From Myrica gale (taxonomy: Eukaryota; Streptophyta; Magnoliopsida; Fagales; Myricaceae): 64,000 bases of DNA. Each line of letters begins with the position of its first letter. Position 1 is the stretch's first letter. Positions 63,791-64,000 of this stretch are shown piece after piece. Below the pieces are notes generated by a model that worked only from the letters and a program-made list of their open reading frames with translations, had not been told where the DNA came from and ran no database searches. The position numbers and the translations under genes are program-made. The DNA lies in NCBI GenBank assembly GCA_963930655.1, contig OZ005621.1:13007001-13071000 (forward strand), given 5' to 3'.

Positions 63791-64000
63791 AAATATGCAC
63801 TTTTTTGTAATTCAATTATTGGAATCTTAGAGGACAATATACTTGTTGAGGATCTAAGAATTCAGGATTATAATTGGAGGAAGGTACTTTGGAAAGGGAG
63901 ACAGACTGGAGCTGGTTGGATGGCTCAAGCATGGTTGGCTGTTAGGAAGATGCGCTTTACCCAGGATAGGCTCATCAGGAGTGGTATTCATTTACAAGTA
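63791..64000 (+). other. Open frame running off the right edge
   Basis: Seventy codons without a stop, including GILEDNILVEDLRIQDYNWR and KGRQTGAGWMAQAWLAVRKM. Composition looks protein-like. I do not recognise it. It may be an exon, or coding of an element beyond the edge. Confidence 0.3.

Overview
This is plant nuclear DNA, most likely from a woody eudicot. The evidence is an intron-split GH47 mannosidase gene of MNS1/MNS2 type, a DUF4408/DUF761 gene family confined to plants, a nuclear copy of plastid trnI/trnA DNA, and dense nested plant-type transposons. No bacterial gene organisation or CRISPR is present. Only two ordinary genes can be supported: the 3' eleven exons of an alpha-1,2-mannosidase (5819-13872, +) and an intact single-exon DUF4408/DUF761 gene (61834-62754, +). 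A third, a GNAT acetyltransferase, survives only as a broken last exon (about 29503-29682, +).

Layout. 1-5330: a Ty3/gypsy element (minus strand; LTR 1302-2486) abuts a LINE (minus) that has an endonuclease-to-RT internal deletion and carries a MITE near the start of its ORF1. All of this appears to lie inside a very large 5' intron of the mannosidase gene. 14871-16174: a solo LTR with perfect 5-bp target duplications. 17.8-23.2 kb: a decayed SIRE-like Ty1/copia element (minus), broken by a second solo LTR of the same family (20506-21716) and by a plastid DNA insertion (about 17815-18620). 24.5-28.1 kb: a gypsy pol (minus) with a 3' LTR and a 128-bp remnant of its 5' LTR. 28.1-34.9 kb: LTR pieces, the GNAT pseudogene and two adjacent long inverted-repeat elements. 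34.9-43.5 kb: the left end of a CACTA transposon, a long-LTR gypsy element (LTR 39107-42411), then a decayed CACTA TNP2 transposase. 47.1-51.9 kb: a second CACTA family (minus). 53.4-58.5 kb: a LINE hit by a hAT element (56287-58318, 8-bp duplication CCCTCTGT) and interrupted by a SIRE-like LTR plus gag fragment. 58.5-64 kb: a quieter genic region.

The most unusual signal is not a gene. Several structurally unrelated transposons carry clusters of short near-palindromic words with a 6-bp core, set at regular helical spacing. Spacing is 20 bp in CACTA-2 (cores such as TTCGGA and TCCGAA), 20 bp in a SIRE LTR and in an inverted-repeat element (GTCGAC), 21 bp in another copia LTR (GTCGAC) and 11 bp in a gypsy LTR (CTCGAG/CTCGAC). 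A block of about 33 bp of this kind is almost identical in the inverted-repeat element (near 32945-32980) and in the SIRE LTR (near 54626-54660), two elements with no other evident relationship. This looks like protein-binding architecture that was acquired convergently or exchanged between element classes. Family names rest on motifs read by eye; no alignments were run.
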